Below, in pieces: positions 8,012 through 17,240 of a stretch of 64,000 nucleotides of DNA; positions within the stretch are counted from its first letter, which is position 1, and each line of letters starts with the position of its first letter. The notes under the pieces are model-generated. The model did no database searches, was not told the DNA's origin, and saw only the letters and a list, made by a program, of their open reading frames with translations. The translations under genes and the position numbers were made by a program. This stretch comes from Rhizobium phaseoli. Its GTDB lineage: Bacteria > Pseudomonadota > Alphaproteobacteria > Rhizobiales > Rhizobiaceae. The stretch covers positions 62,001 to 126,000 of the forward strand of contig NZ_WUFT01000019.1 of assembly GCF_010668805.1 (NCBI RefSeq). The letters are read 5' to 3'.

Positions 8012-8266
8012 ATGGAAAACGCAGGCGTGGGTTGGATTGCAGCCATCATCATCGGTGGCATCGCCGGATGGCTGGCGGAAAAGGTCATGAGCAGCAACAT
8101 GGGCTTGCTCATGAACATATTGCTCGGCATCGTCGGCGCCATTGTCGCCAACTGGATCCTGGGTCTGTTGCACATCCAGCCGCTTGCAGGCTGGCTGGGT
8201 TATCTGATCACCGGCTTTATCGGTGCCTGCATCCTGATTTTCATCGGGCGCGTCATCCGCCGCTGA
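8012..8266 (+). CDS. GlsB/YeaQ/YmgE family stress-response membrane protein
   Basis: An 84-residue, three-helix protein starting MENAGVGWIAAIIIGGIAGW. It has the conserved GGIAGWLAE...MG...NILLGIVGA pattern and a terminal FIGACILIFIGRVIRR helix, typical of the transglycosylase-associated (GlsB/YeaQ) family. A GGAGGGAG ribosome binding site precedes ATG 8012. These proteins are induced by envelope or general stress; their molecular activity is unknown. It ends at a rho-independent terminator. Confidence 0.9.
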   Translation: MENAGVGWIAAIIIGGIAGWLAEKVMSSNMGLLMNILLGIVGAIVANWILGLLHIQPLAGWLGYLITGFIGACILIFIGRVIRR

Positions 8267-8292
8267 CGGTCGCACCAGCCTTCAAAACATCG

Positions 8293-8323
8293 AAAGCCGG
8301 GCTATCATTGCGCCCGGCTTTTC
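8293..8323 (+). terminator. Rho-independent terminator after GlsB-family gene
   Basis: Inverted repeat AAAGCCGGGC / GCCCGGCTTT with a nine-base loop and a short T run. It lies between convergent genes and, with its flanking A run, could act on both strands. Confidence 0.8.
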
Positions 8324-8340
8324 ATTGTCGTGAATTCTTT

Positions 8341-8622
8341 CTAGCGGCGGCTCAGCAGGCCGAAAACATAGGCAATGCCTGCCGTCACAGCGAGCGCCAT
8401 CAGCGGTTCTTCGCGAACCTTGTCGCGCAGCTGTTCCGTCATCAGCGACGCCTCGTCGGTCACCGCCGACTTTGCCCCCTGCCCGAGCGCGACCACGCTT
8501 TCCGTCAGCCGGGAGAGATCGTTGCGAAGGGCTGCGACCTGTGCCGACAGATCGTCTGCTGCGATATCGGCCTTTACCCGCGCAGCGGTGGATTCGGCGG
8601 AAGCGGTTTTCAATTCAGCCAT
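8341..8622 (-). CDS. DUF883 (ElaB/YqjD-like) membrane-anchored protein
   Basis: A 93-residue protein. A helical, coiled-coil-prone region (ADDLSAQVAALRNDLSRLTE) is followed by the REEPLMALAVTAGIAYVFGL glycine-containing membrane anchor and a terminal LSRR. This layout matches the DUF883/YqjD family, whose E. coli members bind ribosomes at the inner membrane in stationary phase. Start at ATG 8622 follows CAGGAG; an upstream ATG at 8640 in the same frame is less well placed. It is convergent with the GlsB-type gene. Confidence 0.85.
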   Translation of the reverse strand: MAELKTASAESTAARVKADIAADDLSAQVAALRNDLSRLTESVVALGQGAKSAVTDEASLMTEQLRDKVREEPLMALAVTAGIAYVFGLLSRR

Positions 8623-8841
8623 GGTCTGCTCCTGTTTCATGGGATGCGGCTTCAACGAAATTGCGGCCCGAAAGGTTCCGCCGCAATCGCTCTTTTGTTC
8701 GCCGCAGAGCCGCCACGCCGCCGCCGCCGCACCGCGCAGCTTTTCGCGCGACAAACCCTTCATTTCCTGTCGGGTTTGTTCTAAGGAACGTCGAATGTCC
8801 GCCCGCGCGCGGGTTAATGATACTGCGAGGTTTGCGTTTCT

Positions 8842-10734
8842 ATGTTCCATATCCTGAGAAGAGCCGCTCAGACCTGGGTCGCCAAGCTGCTGATGCTTCT
8901 GCTGGTCGCGTCCTTCGGCATCTGGGGCGTCTCCCGGTCGCTGATTACGGGCAGCAACAGCACCACGGTCGTAACCGTCGGCGATCAGCATGTGGACGTC
9001 AACGAATTCCACCTCGCCTACCAGCGCCAGGTGGCGAGCCTCAGCCAGCAGTTCGGCACGCGCCTCACCCCGGAACAGGCGCGCGCCTTCGGCGTCGAGC
9101 AGCAGGTGCTTTCCCAGCTCGTCGCCGGCGCCTCGCTCGACCAGCTTGCCGAAGACATGAACCTCGGCCTGTCCGAAGATCGCCTCGCCCAGTTGATCGC
9201 CGATGATCCTGCTTTCAAGGCTGTCAACGGCAAGTTCGACCGTGAACTCTTCATCTCGCGCCTGCGCAATGCCAGTATCCGCCAGGATGATTACATTAAG
9301 GAGCGCAGCAAGGTCGCCGTCCGCAGCCAGGTCGTCGATGCCATCTCGAACGGCTTCACCGCCCCGAAGACGCTGGTCGACGCCCTGAAGCTCTATGGCG
9401 GTGAAAGCCGCAGCGTCGACTACCTGCTGCTCACCAACGCCAATATCGAGCCGATCAAGGCGCCTGCCGACGACGTGCTGGCGGCGTGGTTCGAGGGTGT
9501 GAAGCAACGCTACCAGGCGCCTGAGTACCGCAAGCTCGTTTATCTCAAGCTGCAGCCCGCCGATATTGCTGACGCCGCGACGGTCACCGACGACCAGATC
9601 CACGAAGCCTTCGACAAGAGCAAGGATACCTACCGCACGCCGGAAAGCCGCACCATCGAACAGCTGACCTTCACCAGCAAGGATTTTGCCGTCGCCGCCG
9701 AAACGGCGCTGAAGAGCGGCACCAGCTTCGATCAGCTAGTCTCCGACCAGGGCAAGACGGCAAGCGACGTGCTGCTCGGCGAATTCACCAAGGACAAGGT
9801 TCCCGACCAGGCTGTTGCCGATGCGGCCTTCACGGTTTCGCGCGATGGCGGCACGACACCTGTGGTCGAGGGCTCCTTCGGTTCCGTCATCCTGCGCATT
9901 ACCAACATCAAGCCGGAAACCACCAAGAATTTCGACGAGGTGAAGGAGGACATCCGCAAGCAACTGGCGCTTTCCAATGCCTCTCAGGAAGTGATCAACG
10001 TTCATGACCGAATCGAGGATCTGCGCGCCGGCGGCGCCACGCTCGAGGATATTGCCGGCCAGTTGAAGCTGAAGGCCGTGGCCGTCGACGCCGTCGATAT
10101 GACCGGCGCCGACAAGGACGGCAAAGAGGTCAAGGATATTCCCGCCAAGCAGCAGCTGCTCGGCGAAGCCTTCAAGACCGAGGTCGCCGTCGATGCGCCG
10201 CCGCTGCCGATCGGCAATGACGGCTATGTCTGGTTCAACGTCCGCGAAATCACCCCGACCCGCGAGCGCCCGGTCGCCGAGGTGCGCGAAAAGGCGGTCG
10301 AGGACTGGACGGCGGAACAGCAGAAAGCCGAACTTGCCAAGAAAGCCGACGAATTGAAGGCCGCAGCCGCCAAGGGCACCGCGCTTGCCGATATCGCAAC
10401 GCCGCTCGGCATTGCCGTCGAAAGCAAGAGCGGCGTCACCCGCTCCACCGATGATCCGGTGCTTGGCCGCGCCGGCGTCACCGCCGCCTTCTCCGGCCCC
10501 ATCGATACGGTCGCGAGCGCTGTCGGCGCCGATCCGTCGACGCAGATCCTGATGAAGGTCACCGAGGTCAACAGCGAGCCGACCAGCGACGCGCTGAACA
10601 ACCGCGATGCCCAGATCACCGCCATGGCCAATGCCGCCGGCGACGATATTCTCGATCAGATGGTCAACCTGTTGCAGACGCAGTACGGCGCGCAGATCAA
10701 CCAGACGCTCGCCGAACAGGCGACGCTTCGTTAG
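8842..10734 (+). CDS. ppiD: Peptidyl-prolyl cis-trans isomerase PpiD-like (SurA N-terminal domain)
   Basis: A 630-residue protein with an N-terminal membrane anchor (WVAKLLMLLLVASFGIWGVS), then a SurA_N-type chaperone domain (residues about 30-190). A parvulin-type rotamase region and a second divergent parvulin-like segment follow (about 250-400 and 480-600). It is expected to help newly exported proteins fold at the periplasmic face near SecYEG. The family's usual length is about 620-630. It begins the ppiD-trpD-trpC-moaC-moeA run, with trpD starting eight bases after its stop, so co-transcription is likely. Confidence 0.92.
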   Translation: MFHILRRAAQTWVAKLLMLLLVASFGIWGVSRSLITGSNSTTVVTVGDQHVDVNEFHLAYQRQVASLSQQFGTRLTPEQARAFGVEQQVLSQLVAGASLDQLAEDMNLGLSEDRLAQLIADDPAFKAVNGKFDRELFISRLRNASIRQDDYIKERSKVAVRSQVVDAISNGFTAPKTLVDALKLYGGESRSVDYLLLTNANIEPIKAPADDVLAAWFEGVKQRYQAPEYRKLVYLKLQPADIADAATVTDDQIHEAFDKSKDTYRTPESRTIEQLTFTSKDFAVAAETALKSGTSFDQLVSDQGKTASDVLLGEFTKDKVPDQAVADAAFTVSRDGGTTPVVEGSFGSVILRITNIKPETTKNFDEVKEDIRKQLALSNASQEVINVHDRIEDLRAGGATLEDIAGQLKLKAVAVDAVDMTGADKDGKEVKDIPAKQQLLGEAFKTEVAVDAPPLPIGNDGYVWFNVREITPTRERPVAEVREKAVEDWTAEQQKAELAKKADELKAAAAKGTALADIATPLGIAVESKSGVTRSTDDPVLGRAGVTAAFSGPIDTVASAVGADPSTQILMKVTEVNSEPTSDALNNRDAQITAMANAAGDDILDQMVNLLQTQYGAQINQTLAEQATLR

Positions 10735-10742
10735 GAGGTTTT

Positions 10743-11759
10743 ATGACCGATCTGAAGCCGTTCCTGGCCAAGGCCGCAAGCCGCGAGCCGCTGACGCGTG
10801 ACGAGGCCCGCGCCGCCTTCGACATCCTGATGTCGGGCCAGGCGACGCCCTCGCAGATCGGCGGCTTCCTGATGGCGTTGCGCGTGCGCGGCGAAACCGT
10901 CGACGAGATCGTTGGCGCCGTCACCGCGATGCGCTCGAAGATGCTGACCGTCGAAGCTCCGGCCGATGCGATCGACATTGTCGGCACCGGCGGCGATGCC
11001 AGCGGTACCTACAATATCTCGACGCTGGCGGCGCTGATCGTCGCCGGCGCCGGTGTCCCTGTCGCAAAACACGGCAATCGGGCGCTGAGCTCGAAATCGG
11101 GCGCGGCGGACAATCTGGCCGCCCTCGGCGTCAAGCTCGATGTCGGTCCCGAGATCATCTCCCGCTGCATTGCCGAGGCCGGCGTCGGCTTCATGTTCGC
11201 GCAGCTTCATCATTCCGCTATGCGCCATGTCGGCCCCTCCCGAGTCGAACTCGGCACCCGCACCATCTTCAACCTGTTAGGCCCGCTTTCCAGTCCGGCC
11301 GGCGTCCGCCGCCAGCTGCTCGGCGTCTTCTCGCCGCAATGGCTGGTGCCGCTTGCCGAAGTCATGCGCGATCTCGGCTCCGAATGCGTTTGGGTGGTCC
11401 ATGGCGATGGCCTCGACGAGATCACCACGACCGGCATCACCAAGGTGGCCGCGCTTGAAGACGGCAAGATCCGTACCTTCGAGCTGTCGCCCGCCGATTT
11501 CGGCGTCAGCCCCAGTGTGCTTGCCGACATCAAGGGCGGCGATGGTGTCGCCAACGCTGCAGCGCTTCGCGAGGTGCTCAGCGGCGCCAAGAACGCCTAT
11601 CGCGATATTTCGCTCGCCAATGCGGCCGCCTCGCTGGTGATTGCCGGCAAGGTCGAGACGATTCGCGACGGCATGACGCTTGCGGCGCAGTCGCTCGATA
11701 GCGGCGCCACCGCGCTCGCCCTCGACAAACTCATCGCCGTTTCCAACGATATCGACTAG
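10743..11759 (+). CDS. trpD: Anthranilate phosphoribosyltransferase
   Basis: A 338-residue enzyme joining anthranilate to PRPP, the second step of the tryptophan branch. The PRPP-binding loop GTGGDASGTYNIST (about residues 79-92) and the KHGNRALSSKSGAADNLAAL segment are intact, as is NLLGPLSSPAGV. An AGGAGG ribosome binding site overlaps the end of ppiD. trpC follows after nine bases, so both are translated from one mRNA. Confidence 0.97.
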   Translation: MTDLKPFLAKAASREPLTRDEARAAFDILMSGQATPSQIGGFLMALRVRGETVDEIVGAVTAMRSKMLTVEAPADAIDIVGTGGDASGTYNISTLAALIVAGAGVPVAKHGNRALSSKSGAADNLAALGVKLDVGPEIISRCIAEAGVGFMFAQLHHSAMRHVGPSRVELGTRTIFNLLGPLSSPAGVRRQLLGVFSPQWLVPLAEVMRDLGSECVWVVHGDGLDEITTTGITKVAALEDGKIRTFELSPADFGVSPSVLADIKGGDGVANAAALREVLSGAKNAYRDISLANAAASLVIAGKVETIRDGMTLAAQSLDSGATALALDKLIAVSNDID

Positions 11760-11768
11760 GATTGCCCG

Positions 11769-12581
11769 ATGACCGATATCCTGAAGAAGATCGAACTTTA
11801 CAAGCGTGAGGAGATCGCCGCCGCCAAGGCTGCGGTGTCGCTTACCGACCTGAAGGCGATGCAGGCCGGCCAGTCAACCCCGCGCGGCTTCCATCGCGCG
11901 CTGACTGCCAAGCGTGACGCCGGCAATTTCGGTCTGATCGCCGAGATCAAGAAGGCGAGCCCGTCCAAGGGGCTGATCCGTCCGGATTTCGATCCGCCGG
12001 CCCTGGCAAAGGCCTACGAAGCCGGTGGCGCGGCCTGCCTTTCCGTGCTGACCGATACGCCGAGCTTTCAGGGTGCGCCGGAATTCCTGACGGCCGCCCG
12101 CGCTGCCTGCGCTCTGCCGGCGCTGCGCAAGGATTTCATGTTCGAGACCTATCAGGTGCATGAGGCGCGCGCCTGGGGGGCCGACTGCATCCTGCTGATC
12201 ATGGCCTCGCTTTCGGATGACGAGGCCGAGCGTCTGCAGGACGAAGCTTTCTCGCTCGGCATGGACGTGTTGGTCGAGGTCCACGGCGCCGAGGAGATGG
12301 AGCGGGCGCTAAAACTGTCCTCACCGCTCATCGGCATCAACAACCGCAATCTGCGTACTTTCGAGGTCAGCCTGACGGTCAGCGAGACGCTGGCCGCCAT
12401 GGTTCCGGCAGACCGGCTCCTCATCGGCGAAAGCGGTATCTTCACCAATGCCGATTGCAAGCGCCTGCAGGCCGTCGATATCAGCACCTTCCTTGTCGGC
12501 GAAAGTCTGATGCGGAAGGATGATGTGACAGCCGCTACCCGCGCGTTGCTCTTTGGCGAAGCCGCCATCGCGGCCGAATGA
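11769..12581 (+). CDS. trpC: Indole-3-glycerol phosphate synthase
   Basis: A 270-residue (beta/alpha)8 enzyme closing the indole ring after the trpD/trpF steps. Conserved segments include LIAEIKKASPSKGLIRPDFD (catalytic Lys), LRKDFMFETYQVHEARAWGA, GINNRNLRTF and IGESGIF. It is monofunctional, with no fused PRAI domain. Its stop is followed by the moaC ATG one base later, suggesting coupling between the tryptophan and molybdopterin genes. Confidence 0.97.
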   Translation: MTDILKKIELYKREEIAAAKAAVSLTDLKAMQAGQSTPRGFHRALTAKRDAGNFGLIAEIKKASPSKGLIRPDFDPPALAKAYEAGGAACLSVLTDTPSFQGAPEFLTAARAACALPALRKDFMFETYQVHEARAWGADCILLIMASLSDDEAERLQDEAFSLGMDVLVEVHGAEEMERALKLSSPLIGINNRNLRTFEVSLTVSETLAAMVPADRLLIGESGIFTNADCKRLQAVDISTFLVGESLMRKDDVTAATRALLFGEAAIAAE

Positions 12582-12582
12582 T

Positions 12583-13080
12583 ATGAGCGGCGGAAAGCCC
12601 GGCCTCACGCATATCGATGCCTCCGGCGAGGCGCATATGGTCGATGTTTCCGACAAGGCCGAGACGGTGCGCATCGCCACGGCCGAGGGCCATGTGAAGA
12701 TGGCGCCGGAAACGCTGGCGCTGATCCGCGAGGGCAACGCCAAGAAGGGCGATGTCATCGGCACGGCGCGCCTTGCCGGAATCATGGCCGCAAAACGCAC
12801 CGCCGATCTCATCCCGCTCTGCCATCCGCTGATGCTGACCAAGATCACGGTCGAGATCGACGAAGACACCGCCCTGCCCGGTCTGCGCGTCACGGCAACC
12901 GCCAAACTGACCGGCAAGACCGGCGTGGAGATGGAGGCGTTGACCGCCGTCTCGGTCGCCTGCCTCACCATCTACGACATGGCCAAGGCGGCCGACAAGG
13001 CAATGGAGATCGGCGGCGTCAGGCTGCTTGAAAAATCCGGCGGCAAGTCGGGCGATTTCCGCCATCCGGAGGCAAGATGA
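12583..13080 (+). CDS. moaC: Cyclic pyranopterin monophosphate synthase accessory protein MoaC
   Basis: A 165-residue protein of molybdenum cofactor synthesis, acting after MoaA to form cyclic pyranopterin monophosphate. Signature segments are LIPLCHPLMLTKI, VEMEALTAVSVACLTIYDMA and the Lys-rich KAADKAMEIGGVRLLEKSGG. Start at ATG 12583 (MSGGKPGLTHID) immediately follows the trpC stop. Its stop overlaps the moeA start by four bases (ATGA). Confidence 0.96.
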   Translation: MSGGKPGLTHIDASGEAHMVDVSDKAETVRIATAEGHVKMAPETLALIREGNAKKGDVIGTARLAGIMAAKRTADLIPLCHPLMLTKITVEIDEDTALPGLRVTATAKLTGKTGVEMEALTAVSVACLTIYDMAKAADKAMEIGGVRLLEKSGGKSGDFRHPEAR

Positions 13081-14300
13081 ACCTTCTCCCGGTCGCCGAG
13101 GCGCAGAACCGTCTCCTGTCCCGCGCCAAGCCCGTCGAGGCCTCTGAAACGCTGCCACTTACTAATGCCGAAGGCCGCGTCCTGGCGGTCGATCTCAAGG
13201 CAGGCCTGACCCAACCGCCCTTCAATTCCTCCGCCATGGATGGTTACGCCCTGCGTCGCGACGACGCGCCGGAGCCGGGCGCCGTGTTGAAGCTGATCGG
13301 CACCGCCGCCGCCGGCCATGCCTTCGGAGGCGAGGTAGGCAAAGGCGAGACCGTCCGCATCTTCACCGGCGCCCCGGTTCCCAAAGGCGCCGACAGCGTG
13401 CTGTTGCAGGAGGATGCGGAAAAGATAGAAGGCGGCATCAGAACCAGTTTCCCCGTGCGGCAGGGCCAGCATGTGCGTCCCCGCGGCCAGGATTTCATCG
13501 AAGGCGAAGCCGTGCTGCCGGCCGGCACCGTACTCGATTTCTCGCGGCTGACGGTCGCTGCCGGCATGAACCGGCCCGATGTCGAGGTCCTCAAACGCCC
13601 GCTGATCGCCATCCTCGCAACCGGCGACGAACTGCTGCCACCCGGCAGCACGCCCGGCCCTTCGCAGATCATCGCATCCAATACGTTCGGCATCGCAGCC
13701 CTTGCCCGCAAAGCCGGCGCCGAGGTGCTCGATCTCGGCATCGTACCGGACGATAAGGCGAGGATCACCGCGGCGATCGACACGGCGCGGGACGCCAAGG
13801 CCGATGTCATCGTCACGCTCGGCGGCGCTTCGGTCGGCGACCATGATCTGGTGCAGGCAACGCTGATCGAGGCCGGCATGCAGCTGGATTTCTGGCGCAT
13901 CGCCATGCGCCCCGGCAAACCGCTGATGGTCGGCAGCTTCGGCGAGACCCATGTGCTCGGCCTGCCCGGCAATCCGGTCTCGAGCTTGGTCTGTTCCCTG
14001 CTCTTCCTGGAACCGCTGATCCGCAAACTTGCATCCCTGCCGCCGGTGCGGCGCGAGGCAATGATGGAGGCAGCCGTCACGTTGCGCGCCAATGATCACC
14101 GGCAGGACTATATCAGGGCGAGACTCTCGAAATCCGCTGCCGGGAACTGGCTCGCCGAACCTTTCGGCAAACAGGATTCATCGATGATGAAGGTGTTTGC
14201 GAAAGCCGATTGCCTCATCATCCGCCCGCCACATGCGCCGGAACTGCCGACCGGAGCGCCCTGCCCGGTCATGCTGTTGCGGCCGGATCTTCGGGCATAG
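13077..14300 (+). CDS. moeA: Molybdopterin molybdenumtransferase MoeA
   Basis: A 407-residue enzyme inserting molybdate into adenylylated molybdopterin. Segments seen: FNSSAMDGYALRRDD, RIFTGAPVPKGADSV, ILATGDELLPPGSTPGPSQI, TLGGASVGDHDLV, and MRPGKPLMVGSF with GLPGNPVSS. Domain order N-terminal linker, MoCF-binding domain, C-terminal beta domain is intact. It is the last gene of the plus-strand run and converges with a methyltransferase gene after ten bases. Confidence 0.96.
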   Translation: MNLLPVAEAQNRLLSRAKPVEASETLPLTNAEGRVLAVDLKAGLTQPPFNSSAMDGYALRRDDAPEPGAVLKLIGTAAAGHAFGGEVGKGETVRIFTGAPVPKGADSVLLQEDAEKIEGGIRTSFPVRQGQHVRPRGQDFIEGEAVLPAGTVLDFSRLTVAAGMNRPDVEVLKRPLIAILATGDELLPPGSTPGPSQIIASNTFGIAALARKAGAEVLDLGIVPDDKARITAAIDTARDAKADVIVTLGGASVGDHDLVQATLIEAGMQLDFWRIAMRPGKPLMVGSFGETHVLGLPGNPVSSLVCSLLFLEPLIRKLASLPPVRREAMMEAAVTLRANDHRQDYIRARLSKSAAGNWLAEPFGKQDSSMMKVFAKADCLIIRPPHAPELPTGAPCPVMLLRPDLRA

Positions 14301-14310
14301 TCGCAGCCCT

Positions 14311-14979
14311 TCAGCCCTCTCCGGCAAACGAAAACACGCCCGCCTGCACCGTTCCGCCGCTGGACCCCGCCCCAAATTCCGCAACCGCATGCGTCGCGAT
14401 TCGCTTCAGTTGTGCTTGCGGCAGGTAAGCGCGCTCGGGATCGCCGATCAGCACCTCGATGCCTGCGGTCTGGCAACGCCGCAGGAAAGCCATCGCCCGC
14501 AAAGCAAGCGCGGGGTCGTAAAAAAGATCACCGACAACAAGGAGATCAGTCTCCTCCGGCGGCGGTGCCTCGATGATATCGGTGGCGACGGCAACGATGT
14601 CCACGCCGTTGATCACCGCGTTGAGACCGATTGCAGCAATGGCATTGGCATCGACATCGACCGCCGTCACCGCGGCAGCTCCGGCCTTCGCCGCCGCGAT
14701 GGCGACGAGCCCGGAGCCGGCGCCGAGATCGAGGACGCGGCGGCCGGCGACTGTTTCCGGACTGTCGAGCAGATGGCGGGCAAGCACGGCGCCGCCGGCC
14801 CAGGGATAGGCCCAGTAAGGCGGAGGATCGGTTTCTCCGCGGCCGGCAAGCCGCCAGAGCCCGCTCGCAGGGCCTGCCGTATGGAGCAGGATTTCGGGAA
14901 TGGCCGGAACGGGTGAGATCGGCAGATTGGTCTGGATGAAGGTGGCCGGATCGGGACGCGGAGTGCCGGAGCGTTTCAT
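14311..14979 (-). CDS. SAM-dependent protein methyltransferase (ETF-beta lysine methyltransferase-like)
   Basis: A 222-residue class I methyltransferase. The SAM-binding motif I is RVLDLGAGSGLVAIAAAKAG, preceded by PYWAYPWAGGAVLARHLLD, and a DLLVVGDLFYDP motif follows. This arrangement matches the METTL20/ETFBKMT group, to which bacterial electron-transfer-flavoprotein beta-subunit lysine methyltransferases belong. The family assignment is from motif pattern; target identity is inference. A PrmA-like ribosomal protein methylase is the alternative. Confidence 0.8.
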   Translation of the reverse strand: MKRSGTPRPDPATFIQTNLPISPVPAIPEILLHTAGPASGLWRLAGRGETDPPPYWAYPWAGGAVLARHLLDSPETVAGRRVLDLGAGSGLVAIAAAKAGAAAVTAVDVDANAIAAIGLNAVINGVDIVAVATDIIEAPPPEETDLLVVGDLFYDPALALRAMAFLRRCQTAGIEVLIGDPERAYLPQAQLKRIATHAVAEFGAGSSGGTVQAGVFSFAGEG

Positions 14980-15086
14980 CGTCGTCCTGCTCCCGGCCCG
15001 CTATAAATCTAACGCTTCAATAATTCTTGATGGCGAGATGCGGCATGCCGCCGTCGAGCAATTCCGCTTGTCGGCTAGCCGTCAGA

Positions 15087-15116
15087 TAAAGCCCTCCGCC
15101 TGAACCGGCGAAGGGC
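15087..15116 (-). terminator. Probable terminator of the helicase transcript
   Basis: On the minus strand GCCCTTCGCC and GGCGGAGGGC form a 10-bp stem with one mismatch and a six-base loop, followed by CTTTAT. The T run is short, so strength is uncertain. Confidence 0.5.
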
Positions 15117-15127
15117 CTGCGGCGCAA

Positions 15128-17143
15128 TCAGCCGGGCTTCTTCTTCGAAAACTTGCCCTTCGGCCCGGCGCCGCCCTTGCCTTCATATTTCGGGCGTTCG
15201 GATTTGGCGCCTTCGGATTTCCCGCCTTCGAATTTCGGCTTGTCGTATTTTGGCTTGTCGAATTTCGGCCCATCAAATTTGGGCTTATCGGATCTCGGGC
15301 CATCGAAGCCGGGCTTGCCCGGTTTCTTGCTCCAGGGCTTGGTATCCTGTCTTTGCTGGCCGCTATTGTCGGCTGCAGCATATCCGCCGCCCGGAGCCTT
15401 GCCGAACTTGTTGTTCGGACGTTCGTCGCGGAACGTGTCGCCCGGCCGTTCGTCACGCGACGACTTGCCGGCATAAGGCTTCGGCGACGGCGCCCGGCTG
15501 AAATCCGGCGTGCCGGAAAGCTTGGTCACACGGATGCCGCGTTCGAGCGCCTTGTTCGGTCCGATCGCTGCCAGGAAGCTTTCGGCACTCGCTGCTGCGA
15601 TCTCCACAAAGGTTTCCTCAGGCTGCATCTTGATCGCACCGATCTCGCGCTTCGTGACATTGCCGTTGCGGCAGAGCATCGGAATCAGCCAGCGCGGCTC
15701 GGCATTCTGCTTGCGTCCGACCGAAACGGAGAACCAGACGCTGGCGCCGAAATCCTCGCGCGGTCCCCTCTGTGCCGGCTCGAACGGCTCGGCATTGTCG
15801 CGGCGCTTGCGGCTGCCCCCGTCCTGCACGGTAACCTCGAGGAGGTCTTCCGGCGCCGAATGATTGGTGCGGTAGAGGCGCAAGAAAGCGGCGGCGAGCT
15901 TTTCGGCGCCGTGGCTGGCGAGCAGCTGCTGTACCAGCCCCTGTTCTTCTTCCTGCGGCGCTTCGCTGAAGATCGGATCAGCCAGCAGCCGCTCGTCGTC
16001 GCGCTCGCTGACCTCCTCGGCCGACGGCGGTCGCGCCCAGGCAGCCGAAATTCCGGCATTCTCGAGCAGGCGCTCCGCCTTGCGCCGTGCATTCAGCGGC
16101 ACGATCATGGCGCTGATGCCCTTGCGTCCGGCACGGCCGGTGCGGCCGCTGCGGTGCAGCAGCGTATCCGGATTGGTCGGCAGATCGGCATGGATGACAA
16201 GGTCGAGGCCCGGCAGGTCGATGCCGCGAGCGGCGACGTCGGTCGCGATGCAGACGCGGGCGCGCCCGTCGCGCATCGCCTGCAGCGCATGGGTGCGTTC
16301 GTTCTGCGTCAGCTCGCCGGAAAGCGCTACGACCGAAAAATTGCGGTTGTTGAAGCGCGCGGTCAGATGATTGACGGCGGCGCGCGTCGAGCAGAAGACG
16401 ATGGCGTTGGTCGCCTCGTAATAACGCAGCACGTTGATGATCGCATTCTCGCGGTCGCTGGGGGCCACCATGAGCGCGCGATATTCGATGTCGATATGCT
16501 GCTTTGCCTCAGCCGCGGTGCTGATGCGTACGGCGTTGCGCTGGTAGCTCTTGGCAAGCTTGGCGATCGCCGCCGGCACCGTTGCCGAAAACATCAGCGT
16601 CCGACGTTCATCCGGCGCCGCATCGAGAATGAATTCCAGGTCTTCGCGGAAGCCGAGATCCAGCATCTCATCGGCCTCGTCGAGCACGGCGGCCTTCAGT
16701 TCCGACATGTCGAGCGCCCGGCGGCGAATATGGTCGCAGAGGCGGCCCGGCGTGCCGACGACGATATGGGCGCCGCGTTCGAGCGAGCGGCGCTCGCTGC
16801 GGATATCCATGCCGCCGACGCAGCTGACGATCACCGCGCCGGTCATCTCAAACAGCCATTCGAGCTCACGCTTTACCTGCAGAGCAAGCTCACGTGTCGG
16901 AGCGATGACGAGGGCGAGCGGGGCGCCGGCATTGCCGAAACGCTCACTATCCTCAAGCAGGGTCGGTGCCAGCGCCAGGCCGAAGGCGACGGTCTTGCCG
17001 GAACCGGTCTGGGCCGAGACCAGCGCGTCGGAAGCGGCAAGCGCCGGATCGAGCATCGCCTTCTGCACAGGGGTGAGTTCGGCGTAACCGCGCTTCTGCA
17101 ACGCCTTGGCGATCGCCGGAACGACGCCGTTGAATTCTGTCAT
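15128..17143 (-). CDS. DEAD-box ATP-dependent RNA helicase with DbpA-like RNA-binding domain
   Basis: A 671-residue helicase. Walker A is AQTGSGKT, motif II VLDEADEMLDLGF, motif III SAT, motif VI HRSGRTGRAGRKG. After the two RecA domains (to about 360) comes a linker, then an RRM-like segment at about 460-550 containing PRWLIPMLCRNGNVTKREIG, resembling the DbpA C-terminal domain. The last 110 residues are a highly basic, low-complexity tail with repeated KPKFDxxK-like units. It likely remodels rRNA or mRNA, for example in ribosome assembly or cold adaptation. It lies alone on the minus strand, ending at a hairpin. Confidence 0.93.
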   Translation of the reverse strand: MTEFNGVVPAIAKALQKRGYAELTPVQKAMLDPALAASDALVSAQTGSGKTVAFGLALAPTLLEDSERFGNAGAPLALVIAPTRELALQVKRELEWLFEMTGAVIVSCVGGMDIRSERRSLERGAHIVVGTPGRLCDHIRRRALDMSELKAAVLDEADEMLDLGFREDLEFILDAAPDERRTLMFSATVPAAIAKLAKSYQRNAVRISTAAEAKQHIDIEYRALMVAPSDRENAIINVLRYYEATNAIVFCSTRAAVNHLTARFNNRNFSVVALSGELTQNERTHALQAMRDGRARVCIATDVAARGIDLPGLDLVIHADLPTNPDTLLHRSGRTGRAGRKGISAMIVPLNARRKAERLLENAGISAAWARPPSAEEVSERDDERLLADPIFSEAPQEEEQGLVQQLLASHGAEKLAAAFLRLYRTNHSAPEDLLEVTVQDGGSRKRRDNAEPFEPAQRGPREDFGASVWFSVSVGRKQNAEPRWLIPMLCRNGNVTKREIGAIKMQPEETFVEIAAASAESFLAAIGPNKALERGIRVTKLSGTPDFSRAPSPKPYAGKSSRDERPGDTFRDERPNNKFGKAPGGGYAAADNSGQQRQDTKPWSKKPGKPGFDGPRSDKPKFDGPKFDKPKYDKPKFEGGKSEGAKSERPKYEGKGGAGPKGKFSKKKPG

Positions 17144-17240
17144 GAGTTCGATCTTTCGGAGCTGTCAGGCGCGAAATGCGCCATGGCCGGAGCCAGCCGG
17201 CGAGTATTTGCGCCGTTCCTAGCCGCTCCCGCCGCGATTG

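Noticed and set aside
8341..9603. 420-codon minus-strand frame extending the DUF883 gene through ppiD
   Set aside because: Only the last 93 codons look real; the rest is antisense to ppiD.
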